Shown here: positions 8,005 through 15,374 of the stretch, piece after piece | Position numbering within the stretch: the stretch's first letter is position 1 | How the letters are laid out: every line of letters starts with the position of its first letter | NCBI GenBank assembly: GCA_033763555.1 | Contig: JANRKK010000018.1 | Coordinates: 1-37,937 of the forward strand | Direction: 5' to 3' | DNA from: JALYJG01 sp033763555 | GTDB taxonomy: Bacteria > Pseudomonadota > Alphaproteobacteria > UBA9219 | Length of the DNA: 37,937 bases | The notes under the pieces: model-generated | Told to the model about the DNA's origin: nothing | The model's input: the letters and a program-made list of their open reading frames with translations, nothing else | Database searches by the model: none | Translations under genes and position numbers: made by a program

Positions 8005-8020
8005 CTACGTTCAAACGTAG
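8005..8020 (+). promoter_or_regulatory. Palindrome beside the prs ribosome binding site
   Basis: CTACGTT-CA-AACGTAG is a perfect 7-bp inverted repeat. It abuts the AGGGAAG (8019-8025) upstream of ATG 8032, so it could be an operator near the transcript start or, if transcribed, a short hairpin affecting translation. Confidence 0.5.
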
Positions 8021-8031
8021 GGAAGAAAATC

Positions 8032-8931
8032 ATGCCCATCTACATCAACGACGAATTAGTAGAGGCCAAACAATTTGCCGGCGGCGAACGGAACATCAAT
8101 ATCGGTGTCATCGAAACCGGAGATAGCGTCAATGTTACAGCTTACCTCCTTAACTCCGACGATATTTTCGATCTTCTCCTGACGACCGACGCGCTGCGCC
8201 GCAGAAGCGCAGATGTCGGGATCGATCTAACCATTCCTTATTTTTCCTATGCGCGACAGGACAGGGTGTGCAACCCGGGTGAGGCCTTGAGCGTCGATGT
8301 CATGGTCCGCCTCGTTAACAGTCTCAATTGCAATACCGTTACCGTCTTTGACCCGCACTCACAAAAAACAATGGATGGTCTGGCAAACGCCAGAGCCATT
8401 ACGGCAGCGGATGTCATCGCACAAAGCCCCCTCAAAGACCTTATCAAGCTGGCCGCACTTGAACTGGTTGCACCGGATAAAGGCGCCATCACTCGGACAA
8501 ATCTTGTTTGCGATGCGCTGGGGGGCCTGCCCGTTCACTACTGCACAAAAGAACGAGATTCCGTAAGTCACGAGATCACAAAGACCGTTATATCCGGCGA
8601 CGTCCAGGGAAAAAGCCTGATCATCATCGATGACATTTGCGATGGCGGACGAACTTTTATCCAGCTCGGCAAGGCATTGAAAGAGGCCGGAGCCAAAGAC
8701 GTCTACCTCTATGTGACGCACGGCATTTTTATGGCCGGCCTGGAAATTTTGAAGCCTGCCATCGACGGCATCTTCTGCCTTCACACCTACCTGAAGCCCG
8801 AGCAACGCGATTCTTCTTTCCTGAACGTTCTGGAAGACGAAATGGCCCTTCGCCCCTTGGCGCGATTTCGCGCAGGGAAACGAAGCGCCACACCGCGCGC
8901 GTCGACCGTCAATCCATCCATCCAACTTTGA
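8032..8931 (+). CDS. prs: Ribose-phosphate pyrophosphokinase (PRPP synthetase) paralogue
   Basis: Prs transfers pyrophosphate from ATP to ribose 5-phosphate to make PRPP. This 299-aa protein has PYFSYARQDRV (about 64-74; family PYxxYARQDR), the FDPHS segment with its metal-binding His, CTKERD with the Lys-x-Arg catalytic element, and a PRPP-binding loop IIIDDICDGGRTF. The loop differs from the housekeeping VDDMIDTGGT form, marking it as a divergent paralogue of the kind seen beside NAMPT genes. AGGGAAG precedes the ATG. It ends 13 bp before nampt, clearly one operon, so its PRPP is presumably destined for NMN synthesis. The C-terminal ~25 residues are basic and low in conservation. Upstream are three CRP-type operators. 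Confidence 0.92.
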   Translation: MPIYINDELVEAKQFAGGERNINIGVIETGDSVNVTAYLLNSDDIFDLLLTTDALRRRSADVGIDLTIPYFSYARQDRVCNPGEALSVDVMVRLVNSLNCNTVTVFDPHSQKTMDGLANARAITAADVIAQSPLKDLIKLAALELVAPDKGAITRTNLVCDALGGLPVHYCTKERDSVSHEITKTVISGDVQGKSLIIIDDICDGGRTFIQLGKALKEAGAKDVYLYVTHGIFMAGLEILKPAIDGIFCLHTYLKPEQRDSSFLNVLEDEMALRPLARFRAGKRSATPRASTVNPSIQL

Positions 8932-8944
8932 AAGGAGATAGAAA

Positions 8945-10516
8945 ATGAGAAGAAATCCATTGACCCAGATCGATTTTTATAAGGCCGATCACCGCCGGCA
9001 ATACCCCGACGGCACGTCATTCGTCTATTCAAACTTTACGCCGCGCAGCGATAAGTATGCGCCCGTACTGAAAGACAGCTTCGATCACCAGGTTGTTTTT
9101 TTCGGATTGCAATCCTTCATCAAGGAGGAACTTCAGGAGCTATGGCAGGAAGGATTTTTTGAAAAAAAGAAAGAAGATGTTGTCCGTAAATACAAGCGCA
9201 GAATGGACAACGCGCTCGGCAAGGATGCCATCGATGTCAGCCACATCGAAGCTCTGCACGATTTGGGTTACCTGCCCTTGCAAATCAAGGCTCTGGATGA
9301 AGGCGAGCGTGTTCCCATCGGCGTTCCGCCTATCACCCTTGCAAATACCGACCCACGCTTTTTTTGGCTGACCAATTATCTGGAAAGCGTGATGTCCAAT
9401 TACATCTGGAAGCCAATGGTCTCCGCGACCACAGCATTTGAGTACAAGCGCCTGTTAACGGAGTTTGCCCTCAAAACCGGAACTGATCTGAGTTTTGTCG
9501 ATATTCAGGGGCACGATTTCTCCTTCCGGGGCATGTCTGGTCCTGAAGATGCCGCCAGAAGCGGCGCAGCCCACTTGACCAGCTTTTCCGGCACCGACAC
9601 CGTGTCATCCATCGACTTTGTCGAAGATTATTACGGCGCCAATTCTGACGAAGAAATTGTTGGCGGTTCGGTAGCAGCCACCGAACACTCCGTCATGTCG
9701 ATGGGCATGCAGGAAAATGAACTGGGAACGTTCAGACGCCTCATCAATGTTGTTTATCCCAAGGGCATTGTTTCCATCGTTTCCGACACATGGGACTTCT
9801 GGCAGGTTGTCACGACCTACGCTTCTGAACTCAAAGACGATATTTTGAAGCGTGATGGAAAGGTGGTTATTCGCCCCGATAGTGGCGACCCTGTCAAAAT
9901 TATCTGTGGCGATCCGTCTGCCGAACCTGGCAGTCCCGAATATAAAGGTGCCGTGGAATGTTTGTGGGAGACTTTCGGCGGAACGACTACGTCAACCGGA
10001 CATAAACTACTCGACCCCCACATCGGCCTGATTTATGGAGACTCCATAACATTGCCGCGCGCCAAAGCCATTCTGGAAGGCCTTGCCGCAAAAGGATTCG
10101 CATCCGGTAATGTTGTTTTTGGTATTGGTTCCTTTACATACCAGTGCGTCACGCGTGATGCCTTCGGGTTTGCCATGAAGGCGACGGCTGGTGAAGTGAA
10201 CGGAGATCGGCGCGAAATCTTCAAACGGCCCAAAACTGATGATGGCACCAAGAATTCCTTGCGCGGCCTGATCCGTGTCGAGTACGAAAATGGGCGTTAT
10301 GTCGCCTATGACCGACAGACACCCGAACAGGAAAAATGGGGCAGATTGAAGACGGTATTCCTGAATGGCAAATTGCTCAAGCAGCACACGCTTAAGGAAA
10401 TCAGAGCAAGGCTTCAGAATGCCCTTACCGCACTGCTGATGCCGTTCAAAATAGCCCCCGCTCTACCTACAGGATCCAGAACAACAAAAAGAGAGCCGGT
10501 TTTGACAGCAGGGTAG
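8945..10516 (+). CDS. nadV: Nicotinamide phosphoribosyltransferase
   Basis: NAMPT/NadV makes NMN from nicotinamide and PRPP, the key step of nicotinamide salvage without deamidation. The 523-aa protein shows the family's order of motifs: an N-terminal DFYKADHRRQYPDG, GHDFSFRGMSG, then SFSGTDTV whose Asp matches the nicotinamide-specific Asp219 of human NAMPT, AATEHSVMS with the catalytic-type His247, IVSDTWDFW, and RPDSGDP matching Asp313. AAGGAG lies just before the ATG. About 30 residues after the expected end (VFLNGKLLKQHTLKEIRARL) form an unusual tail. It is cotranscribed with prs. No NMN adenylyltransferase is in the window, so the host's NadD or NadM would have to complete NAD synthesis. 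Confidence 0.94.
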   Translation: MRRNPLTQIDFYKADHRRQYPDGTSFVYSNFTPRSDKYAPVLKDSFDHQVVFFGLQSFIKEELQELWQEGFFEKKKEDVVRKYKRRMDNALGKDAIDVSHIEALHDLGYLPLQIKALDEGERVPIGVPPITLANTDPRFFWLTNYLESVMSNYIWKPMVSATTAFEYKRLLTEFALKTGTDLSFVDIQGHDFSFRGMSGPEDAARSGAAHLTSFSGTDTVSSIDFVEDYYGANSDEEIVGGSVAATEHSVMSMGMQENELGTFRRLINVVYPKGIVSIVSDTWDFWQVVTTYASELKDDILKRDGKVVIRPDSGDPVKIICGDPSAEPGSPEYKGAVECLWETFGGTTTSTGHKLLDPHIGLIYGDSITLPRAKAILEGLAAKGFASGNVVFGIGSFTYQCVTRDAFGFAMKATAGEVNGDRREIFKRPKTDDGTKNSLRGLIRVEYENGRYVAYDRQTPEQEKWGRLKTVFLNGKLLKQHTLKEIRARLQNALTALLMPFKIAPALPTGSRTTKREPVLTAG

Positions 10517-10583
10517 TCTGGCAGGAAGTTATTCAAAATAATAATCTAACCTGCTGCAATAACTTGGTTTTTAGATACTTTCC

Positions 10584-10702
10584 TTGACAATGGAAACTTC
10601 CATGAGACGATCTACTGTGGTCTCTACAATCGATCCTGATGGCAAAACGCAGAGTCTCCCTACATAGGGTGTAAGGACTCTGCAAAAGGGCCTCTGGATC
10701 TC
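10584..10702 (+). ncRNA. Candidate small RNA or structured leader before mobC
   Basis: The 243-bp gap after nampt holds a TTGACA (10584-10589), a palindrome ATGGAA-AC-TTCCAT directly after it (10590-10603), an 8-bp stem GCAGAGTC/GACTCTGC (10649-10656, 10676-10683) and a strong terminator at 10703. No convincing -10 hexamer is seen. The arrangement fits a short RNA or an attenuated mobC leader. No coding potential is evident. Confidence 0.35.
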
Positions 10703-10730
10703 AGCCGGTCAATGGACCGGCTTTTTTATT
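10703..10730 (+). terminator. Rho-independent terminator
   Basis: AGCCGGTC-AATG-GACCGGCT is a perfect 8-bp stem followed directly by a T-tract (10722-10728). It ends transcription from the nampt side, or of the candidate small RNA, 30 bp before mobC. Confidence 0.88.
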
Positions 10731-10759
10731 TTCAAACAATTTACTTTCGGAGGCGTCAT

Positions 10760-11260
10760 ATGACTGACGACGATATTTCTGCGTCTACGGTTAAGGGTAG
10801 CACCACTTCGTTAAACACGGGTACTTCCAGACCGGGTAATACCAAAAGCTACGCGCAAGTTGCGGGTTTTGTCAGCCGGAAATCCGTCAAACAAAACCCC
10901 AGCGGGCTAAAGCCCGATATTTCAAGGTCTTGTCGGCTTGTCATACGTTTTTCCAAAAAAGAGCGGGCAACCATCGTCAGCCACGCCGAAAGTGCCCGTA
11001 TGACAATCAGCCAATATGCCCGGCTGACACTTTTGAAGGCCCCAAGCCTCGATCCTCAAAGAAACAAATATCTCATGAGGGCCAATTACGAGCTAACCAG
11101 GCAAGGCATCAACCTCAACCAGATTGCCAAGCAGTTTAACGGCGGAGAAATCACGTCAGACGAAGCCATAAATATGCTCTCCGGCATCAGTCATCCCATA
11201 GGGCAGGCATTAAACGACCTGCGTGCCGCCATAGCAAGCACAGCCAAGCATCCCTACTGA
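10760..11260 (+). CDS. MobC-like relaxosome accessory protein
   Basis: A 166-aa basic protein resembling MobC-type mobilisation proteins, which help a relaxase open DNA at oriT. The N-terminal ~50 residues look disordered. From about 55 a ribbon-helix-helix-like segment runs LVIRFSKKERATIVSHAES, then SQYARLTLL. The family hallmark NLNQIAKQFNGG follows at about 120-131. ATG 10760 is chosen over an upstream in-frame ATG at 10712 because GGAGG (10749-10753) precedes it and the terminator lies between. No relaxase is visible in the window, so it may serve a relaxase elsewhere or be a remnant. It heads a mob-xis-int set at the island's tRNA end. Confidence 0.75.
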   Translation: MTDDDISASTVKGSTTSLNTGTSRPGNTKSYAQVAGFVSRKSVKQNPSGLKPDISRSCRLVIRFSKKERATIVSHAESARMTISQYARLTLLKAPSLDPQRNKYLMRANYELTRQGINLNQIAKQFNGGEITSDEAINMLSGISHPIGQALNDLRAAIASTAKHPY

Positions 11261-11291
11261 AGATCATTTCTAAAAACTGAAAGGAGGAAGC

Positions 11292-11651
11292 ATGAACGAA
11301 GGTTCAGGCGCAGGTCCTGCGCGTCATTTCACCGTGCAGTCATTAGCTAAATACTGGGAAGTCTCACCCAGCCATATCTACAACCTTATTCACAGCAACA
11401 CGCTCCGCCATATGCGGATCGGTAAAGCCATTCGTATTCCAAATCATTTCGTCAAACAATTTGAGGAGACCGCATGTCAAATAACAAAGAGAAATACCGA
11501 CTCTGGAAACATGCCAATGGAACTATCTACGTTGTCTGGACTGAACGGAACCCCACAACCAAAACCGGTGCACAGACAAAGCGCGTTTCAACGGGGACAA
11601 CAGATTGGCGCGCTGCCGAAACCTACCGCGCCCAGCTCATTGCCGGACTGA
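11292..11651 (+). CDS. AlpA/excisionase-like helix-turn-helix protein
   Basis: A 119-aa ORF whose first ~60 residues form a MerR-like winged helix of the excisionase type: FTVQSLAKYWEVSPSHIYNL, then LRHMRIGKAIRIPNHFVKQF. Such proteins steer excision or regulate integrase genes. AAGGAGGA precedes the ATG. Typical relatives end near residue 65-70, but here the frame stays open and runs 178 bp into the integrase gene in another frame, giving a Pro/Thr/Ser-rich tail. The tail may be translated read-through with no function. It is translationally coupled to int. Confidence 0.75.
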   Translation: MNEGSGAGPARHFTVQSLAKYWEVSPSHIYNLIHSNTLRHMRIGKAIRIPNHFVKQFEETACQITKRNTDSGNMPMELSTLSGLNGTPQPKPVHRQSAFQRGQQIGALPKPTAPSSLPD

Positions 11652-12505
11652 ATAATCCAGCTTCTAGTGCTGAACCGACTATAGGTTATTTGTTAGAGCG
11701 CTACCAAGCCGAGCACGCCCCCAAAACACGTTCGCCGGAGACGATTGGGTATCATCTCAAGGCCCTCAAGCCGTTCTTTGGCGACTTGTTGCCAAGCCAT
11801 ATCAGCAACAAATTGCTGGAAGAATATACCAAACAACGCACAGGATCGAATGGAACGGTCCTGCGCCAGCTCAGCACATTGAAAGCGGCATTGCGCTATG
11901 CCGCAGGTAACAGATGGATTTCGCCCGTACCGACTTTCAGGATGCCTGTCCGCAAGCCACCGCCGCGCGGCTTATGGCTAACGCGCGAACAGGTGGCAAC
12001 GCTCATCAGCAAAGCCAAATCGCATCATCTACGCCTATTCATCCTACTTGCCGTTTCGACGGCAGCGCGGTCAGGAGCAATTCTCGATTTAACATGGTCG
12101 CAGATCAATTTTGAGGAATGCCTGATCGACTTCGGCCGAGGCTTTGGCAATAAGCGCCGCGCCATCGTACCGATGAATAACGACGTTTACAAAGCCCTGA
12201 AAACAGCGAAAGAACTGGCCCAAACAGAAAATGTGATCGAGTTTAACGGCAAACGCATCCAGTCTGTGAAAGGTGCATTTTGGAACCTATGTAACGATTG
12301 CCGTATCGAAGCCAGCCCACATGTCCTGCGCCACACAACAGCGACATGGCTCGTTATGGATGGTGTGCCATTGCGTGAGGTCGCTCGCTTGCTTGGCAAT
12401 AGCGAGGCGATGGTGGAGCAAGTCTACGGGAAGCATTCACCGGATTATCTGCGGCGAGCTGTGAAAGCTCTTACATTACCAAAGTTTGACACATTAAAAT
12501 CCTAA
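11474..12505 (+). CDS. int: Tyrosine site-specific recombinase (integrase)
   Basis: A 343-aa phage/ICE-type integrase that should insert DNA at the adjoining tRNA. An N-terminal AP2-like arm-binding region (about 1-60) and a SAM-like core-binding domain (about 65-155) precede the catalytic domain. Catalytic residues are Arg in STAARSGAIL, His-x-x-Arg in PHVLRHTTATW, and Tyr in VEQVYGKHSP. The third-position His/Trp of the usual LGH motif is Asn (LLGNSEAM), a tolerated but less common change. The start has GAGGAG upstream and overlaps the xis-like ORF. The gene reads toward the 3' end of tRNA-Pro(CGG), 83 bp away, the classic placement for a tRNA-targeting island. Confidence 0.93.
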   Translation: MSNNKEKYRLWKHANGTIYVVWTERNPTTKTGAQTKRVSTGTTDWRAAETYRAQLIAGLNNPASSAEPTIGYLLERYQAEHAPKTRSPETIGYHLKALKPFFGDLLPSHISNKLLEEYTKQRTGSNGTVLRQLSTLKAALRYAAGNRWISPVPTFRMPVRKPPPRGLWLTREQVATLISKAKSHHLRLFILLAVSTAARSGAILDLTWSQINFEECLIDFGRGFGNKRRAIVPMNNDVYKALKTAKELAQTENVIEFNGKRIQSVKGAFWNLCNDCRIEASPHVLRHTTATWLVMDGVPLREVARLLGNSEAMVEQVYGKHSPDYLRRAVKALTLPKFDTLKS

Positions 12506-12527
12506 TCAACTGATCAACAGAATAAAA

Positions 12528-12553
12528 AAAATTATTACATCTGTAATAATTTT
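12528..12553. terminator. AT-rich perfect inverted repeat after int
   Basis: AAAATTATTACA-TC-TGTAATAATTTT is a perfect 12-bp inverted repeat preceded by an A-run and ending in T4. It could act as a bidirectional terminator between int and the tRNA, or as an integrase/Xis arm-binding site near the attachment site. Confidence 0.55.
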
Positions 12554-12588
12554 CGAATACCTACAAGCGGCTAACATCTTGAAAAGAA

Positions 12589-12665
12589 TGGTCGGGGAAA
12601 GAGGATTCGAACCTCCGGCCCCTGCCTCCCGAAGGCAGTGCTCTACCAGGCTGAGCTATTCCCCG
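12589..12665 (-). tRNA. tRNA-Pro(CGG)
   Basis: A full cloverleaf on the minus strand, 77 nt including an encoded CCA (12589-12591). The acceptor stem CGGGGAA/TTCCCCG has C1-G72 and discriminator A73, as in bacterial tRNA-Pro. The anticodon stem CTGCC/GGCAG holds the loop TTCGGGA, giving anticodon CGG. The T-arm has GGTTCGAATCC. Its 3' end faces the integrase gene, so it is the likely attachment site of the left-hand island. Confidence 0.95.
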
Positions 12666-12729
12666 ACGCCGGAAAGAGGGCTTTATAGCGGCCCCTCCGC
12701 CACCGCGCAACACGCATTCAACCCTGATT

Positions 12730-13713
12730 TCAGGCGTCGGCCAAAGGCTTACGACGGAAATTATGATGCGCCTCGATCATGCGCACGGTGCCGCTTTTGG
12801 AACGCATGATGACCGAATGAGTTACAGCCCCGCCCGCGAAGCGCCGCACGCCACGCAACATGGCCCCGTTAGTAACACCCGTGGCGGCGAACATGACATT
12901 GCCATTCGCCAGATCACAAATGCCGTATTTGCGATTGAAATCCGTAATCCCCGCCCGCGTGCCGCGTTCTTTTTCGGCATCGGTGCGGAAGGTCAGGCGC
13001 CCCTGCATCTGCCCGCCGATGCATTGCAGAGCCGCGGCTGCCAGCACACCTTCCGGAGCACCGCCCGTGCCCATATAGATGTCGATGCCACTGTCAGTCT
13101 GCGACGTAGCAATAACGCCCGACACATCGCCATCGGTGATGAGCGTGATACGCGCACCCGTTTCGCGCACTTTGGCGATTAGTTCTGTATGGCGCGGGCG
13201 GTCAAGAATACAAACCTGTAAATCGGAAAGATCGGCCTGTTTTGCTTTCGCCAAGTTTTTTAAATTTTCAGCTACCGAGGCATCGAGATCAACCACGCCC
13301 TCGGGCAACCCGCCACCAACGGCAATCTTGTCCATATAGACATCCGGCGCATGTAGGAAACCGCCCTCTTCCGCCAGAGCGATCACTGCCAGCGCGTTAT
13401 TGCCGCCGCGCGCGGTGATCGTCGTGCCTTCCAGGGGATCAAGCGCAATGTCAACCTTTGGCCCTTTCCCCGTGCCGACTTTCTCGCCAATATAAAGCAT
13501 TGGCGCTTCGTCGCGCTCACCTTCGCCAATAACAACTGTCCCAGCAATCTGAATAGCGTTCAGCGCCTTGCGCATGGCGTTCACAGCGACCTGATCAGCC
13601 TGTTTTTCATCGCCGCGCCCGACCAGCAGAGACGACGACAAGGCTGCAGCCTCGGTCACGCGCACGACTTCCAGCGCCAGATTACGATCCTGATAGCCCC
13701 GTTCATCATGCAT
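12730..13713 (-). CDS. glpX: Class II fructose-1,6-bisphosphatase
   Basis: GlpX hydrolyses fructose 1,6-bisphosphate to fructose 6-phosphate in gluconeogenesis, a cytoplasmic Mn/Mg enzyme of the Li-sensitive phosphatase fold. The 327-aa protein matches family length and shows GEGERDEAPML near 72-82, the metal-binding DPLEGTT near 101-107, ITDGDVSG, and GTGGAPEGVLAAAAL. It starts 3 bp downstream of the hom stop on the same strand, so the two are probably cotranscribed, an arrangement familiar in alphaproteobacteria. Confidence 0.96.
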   Translation of the reverse strand: MHDERGYQDRNLALEVVRVTEAAALSSSLLVGRGDEKQADQVAVNAMRKALNAIQIAGTVVIGEGERDEAPMLYIGEKVGTGKGPKVDIALDPLEGTTITARGGNNALAVIALAEEGGFLHAPDVYMDKIAVGGGLPEGVVDLDASVAENLKNLAKAKQADLSDLQVCILDRPRHTELIAKVRETGARITLITDGDVSGVIATSQTDSGIDIYMGTGGAPEGVLAAAALQCIGGQMQGRLTFRTDAEKERGTRAGITDFNRKYGICDLANGNVMFAATGVTNGAMLRGVRRFAGGAVTHSVIMRSKSGTVRMIEAHHNFRRKPLADA

Positions 13714-13716
13714 GGC

Positions 13717-15000
13717 TTAATCCTCAATCCGCAGGATACAGGGTTTTTCGGTAACCGTCGAAATCTGGGCGATTTTTACAGCGGCGCGCTGTATGGCATC
13801 AGGGTTCGCTGTGTGAGTCATGAGCACCACGGGAACCAATCCCGCCTTCGCCTTGCCGCGCTGAAGGAGAGATTCAATCGAGATAGCCTCATCACGCAGG
13901 ATGGCCGACATATCCGCCACCACACCGGGCTTATCTTTGACTTGCAGCCGCATATAGTAACGCGAAGCCTGCACCGTGCCCGGTTTGGCGGAAGATTGTT
14001 TTTTCAGTTGAGCCGCGGGGATAGAGAAGGCTGGCCTCACATGCCCGCGTGCGAGGCTAATAAGGTCACCGACGACGGCACTGGCCGTTGCCCGTCCTCC
14101 GGCTCCCTGCCCTTCCAGCGTCAGATCGCCGATAAAATCGCCGCGCAGCAGAACGGCATTCAAGGCGCCATTGACCTGCGCCAGCGAAGATTGCAGCGAA
14201 ATCAGACAGGGTGCGACACGCTGCTCCAGACCGGATTCCGACATACGCGCCACACCCAATAATTTAATACGGCAGCCAAGCTCTCGCGCGAATTGCAGAT
14301 CAAGCGGCGTCAAATGGCGAATGCCTTCGATTGAAACACCTGTCAGATCCGGCTCATTGCCAAAAGCCAGAGCGGCGAGAATGGCCAGTTTGTTCGCCGT
14401 ATCATGCCCATCGATATCAGCAGCAGGATCAGCCTCGGCATAGCCTTGTTCCTGCGCTTCCCGCAGAGCATCAATGAAACTCAACCCGGCTTGCTCCATA
14501 CGAGTGAGGATGTAATTACAAGTGCCGTTCAATATGCCGCGCACAAGCGATAAATGATTACCCGCAAGCGTTTCGCGGATGGTTTGGATGACGGGAATGC
14601 CGCTCGCCACCGCCGCCTCGAACGAGATTTGCAGCTTTCTGGATTCCGCCGTGCGAGCCAGCGCTGCACCCTGCATGGCCAGCAATGCTTTATTTGCCGT
14701 AACCAGATGCTTGCCGTTCTGTAAGGCAGATTCAGCAACATCGCGGGCAATACCATTTGCACCGCCGATCAGTTCGACCACAACATCGACGCCCGGCATT
14801 TTGCACAGGCTGCGCGCATCTTCGACCCATTCGGCATTCGGGAGGGTGCAATCGCGTTTCTTGTTTTTATCGCGCGCACTGATGGCCTTGATGATGATCG
14901 GCTTTCCGGCCCGCGTGGCGATCAGGTCGGCATTTTTCTGCAGCAGGTCGACAACCCCCGCCCCGACTGTTCCCAAACCCGCGATGGCGATATTCAGCAT
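13717..15000 (-). CDS. hom: Homoserine dehydrogenase
   Basis: Hom reduces aspartate semialdehyde to homoserine with NAD(P)H, at the branch to threonine and methionine. The 427-aa protein has an N-terminal Rossmann motif GLGTVGAGV (8-16), the conserved VTANKALL, GILNGTCNYIL and EAQEQGYAEADPAADIDG of the catalytic domain, and a C-terminal ACT domain from about 345 (MRLQVKDKPGVVADMSAIL) for feedback control. It lies between a lipoprotein gene and glpX, all on the minus strand with gaps under 10 bp. Confidence 0.97.
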   Translation of the reverse strand: MLNIAIAGLGTVGAGVVDLLQKNADLIATRAGKPIIIKAISARDKNKKRDCTLPNAEWVEDARSLCKMPGVDVVVELIGGANGIARDVAESALQNGKHLVTANKALLAMQGAALARTAESRKLQISFEAAVASGIPVIQTIRETLAGNHLSLVRGILNGTCNYILTRMEQAGLSFIDALREAQEQGYAEADPAADIDGHDTANKLAILAALAFGNEPDLTGVSIEGIRHLTPLDLQFARELGCRIKLLGVARMSESGLEQRVAPCLISLQSSLAQVNGALNAVLLRGDFIGDLTLEGQGAGGRATASAVVGDLISLARGHVRPAFSIPAAQLKKQSSAKPGTVQASRYYMRLQVKDKPGVVADMSAILRDEAISIESLLQRGKAKAGLVPVVLMTHTANPDAIQRAAVKIAQISTVTEKPCILRIED

Positions 15001-15009
15001 GCTGTATCC

Positions 15010-15333
15010 TTAGGGCCGTGCCGGAGGAAATTCGGCCTGCTGCCGCAGCCTTTCGGCCTCGGCGCGGTTATTCTGCATTTCCAAACGTGTCTGATCGACC
15101 AAAGGCTGTGCCGTAAAATTCTTCGGCTTGGACGGAACATCGCCAAGGCGCGGCCATGATGTATTCTCGATTTCCTCGGGTGAAGGGGTTGTGACAACCC
15201 GTGGCGCCGTGCGGAGCTCCAGCGGTACTTCATTGCCATCAAAAATATGGGGGCCATCGCATCCGCCCAGAAGTATTAGGAAAATTCCTGCCCAAATGGC
15301 GCTGATGCAGGATGATTTTTGTTGGTTTTCCAT
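15010..15333 (-). CDS. Small predicted lipoprotein
   Basis: A 107-aa protein with a short polar N-terminus, a hydrophobic segment and the lipobox LGGC, so Cys25 would be lipidated and the rest exported to the periplasm. The mature part is Pro-, Arg- and Glu-rich with no known domain. ATG 15333 gives a normal signal peptide; an in-frame ATG at 15357 would add 8 residues. It sits 9 bp upstream of hom on the same strand and is divergent from phaC. The association with hom looks positional only. Confidence 0.7.
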   Translation of the reverse strand: MENQQKSSCISAIWAGIFLILLGGCDGPHIFDGNEVPLELRTAPRVVTTPSPEEIENTSWPRLGDVPSKPKNFTAQPLVDQTRLEMQNNRAEAERLRQQAEFPPARP

Positions 15334-15374
15334 GCTATAACCCGGTTCTCTCGCCATTCGGATGAAGCGTTGTC

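Larger units (their letters stand above)
7663..8031. promoter_or_regulatory. Divergent intergenic regulatory region
   Basis: This 369-bp gene-free stretch separates the fusion gene (minus) from prs-nampt (plus). It contains three CRP-type palindromes between 7874 and 7952, a TAGCAT at 7994-7999 that could serve as a -10 element for the plus strand, and a 16-bp palindrome at 8005-8020 next to the prs ribosome binding site. The part nearest the fusion gene (7663-7870) is AT-richer with no clear motif, implying a long leader for that gene if its promoter sits near the CRP sites. Confidence 0.75.

Noticed and set aside
2..10516. The cluster as a known NARP1/NARP2 NAD-reconstitution or NAD-depleting defence system
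   Set aside because: NARP2 pairs NAMPT with an NMN adenylyltransferase, which is not in the window, and no NAD-cleaving effector (TIR, Sir2-like) is visible. The resemblance is noted but not claimed.
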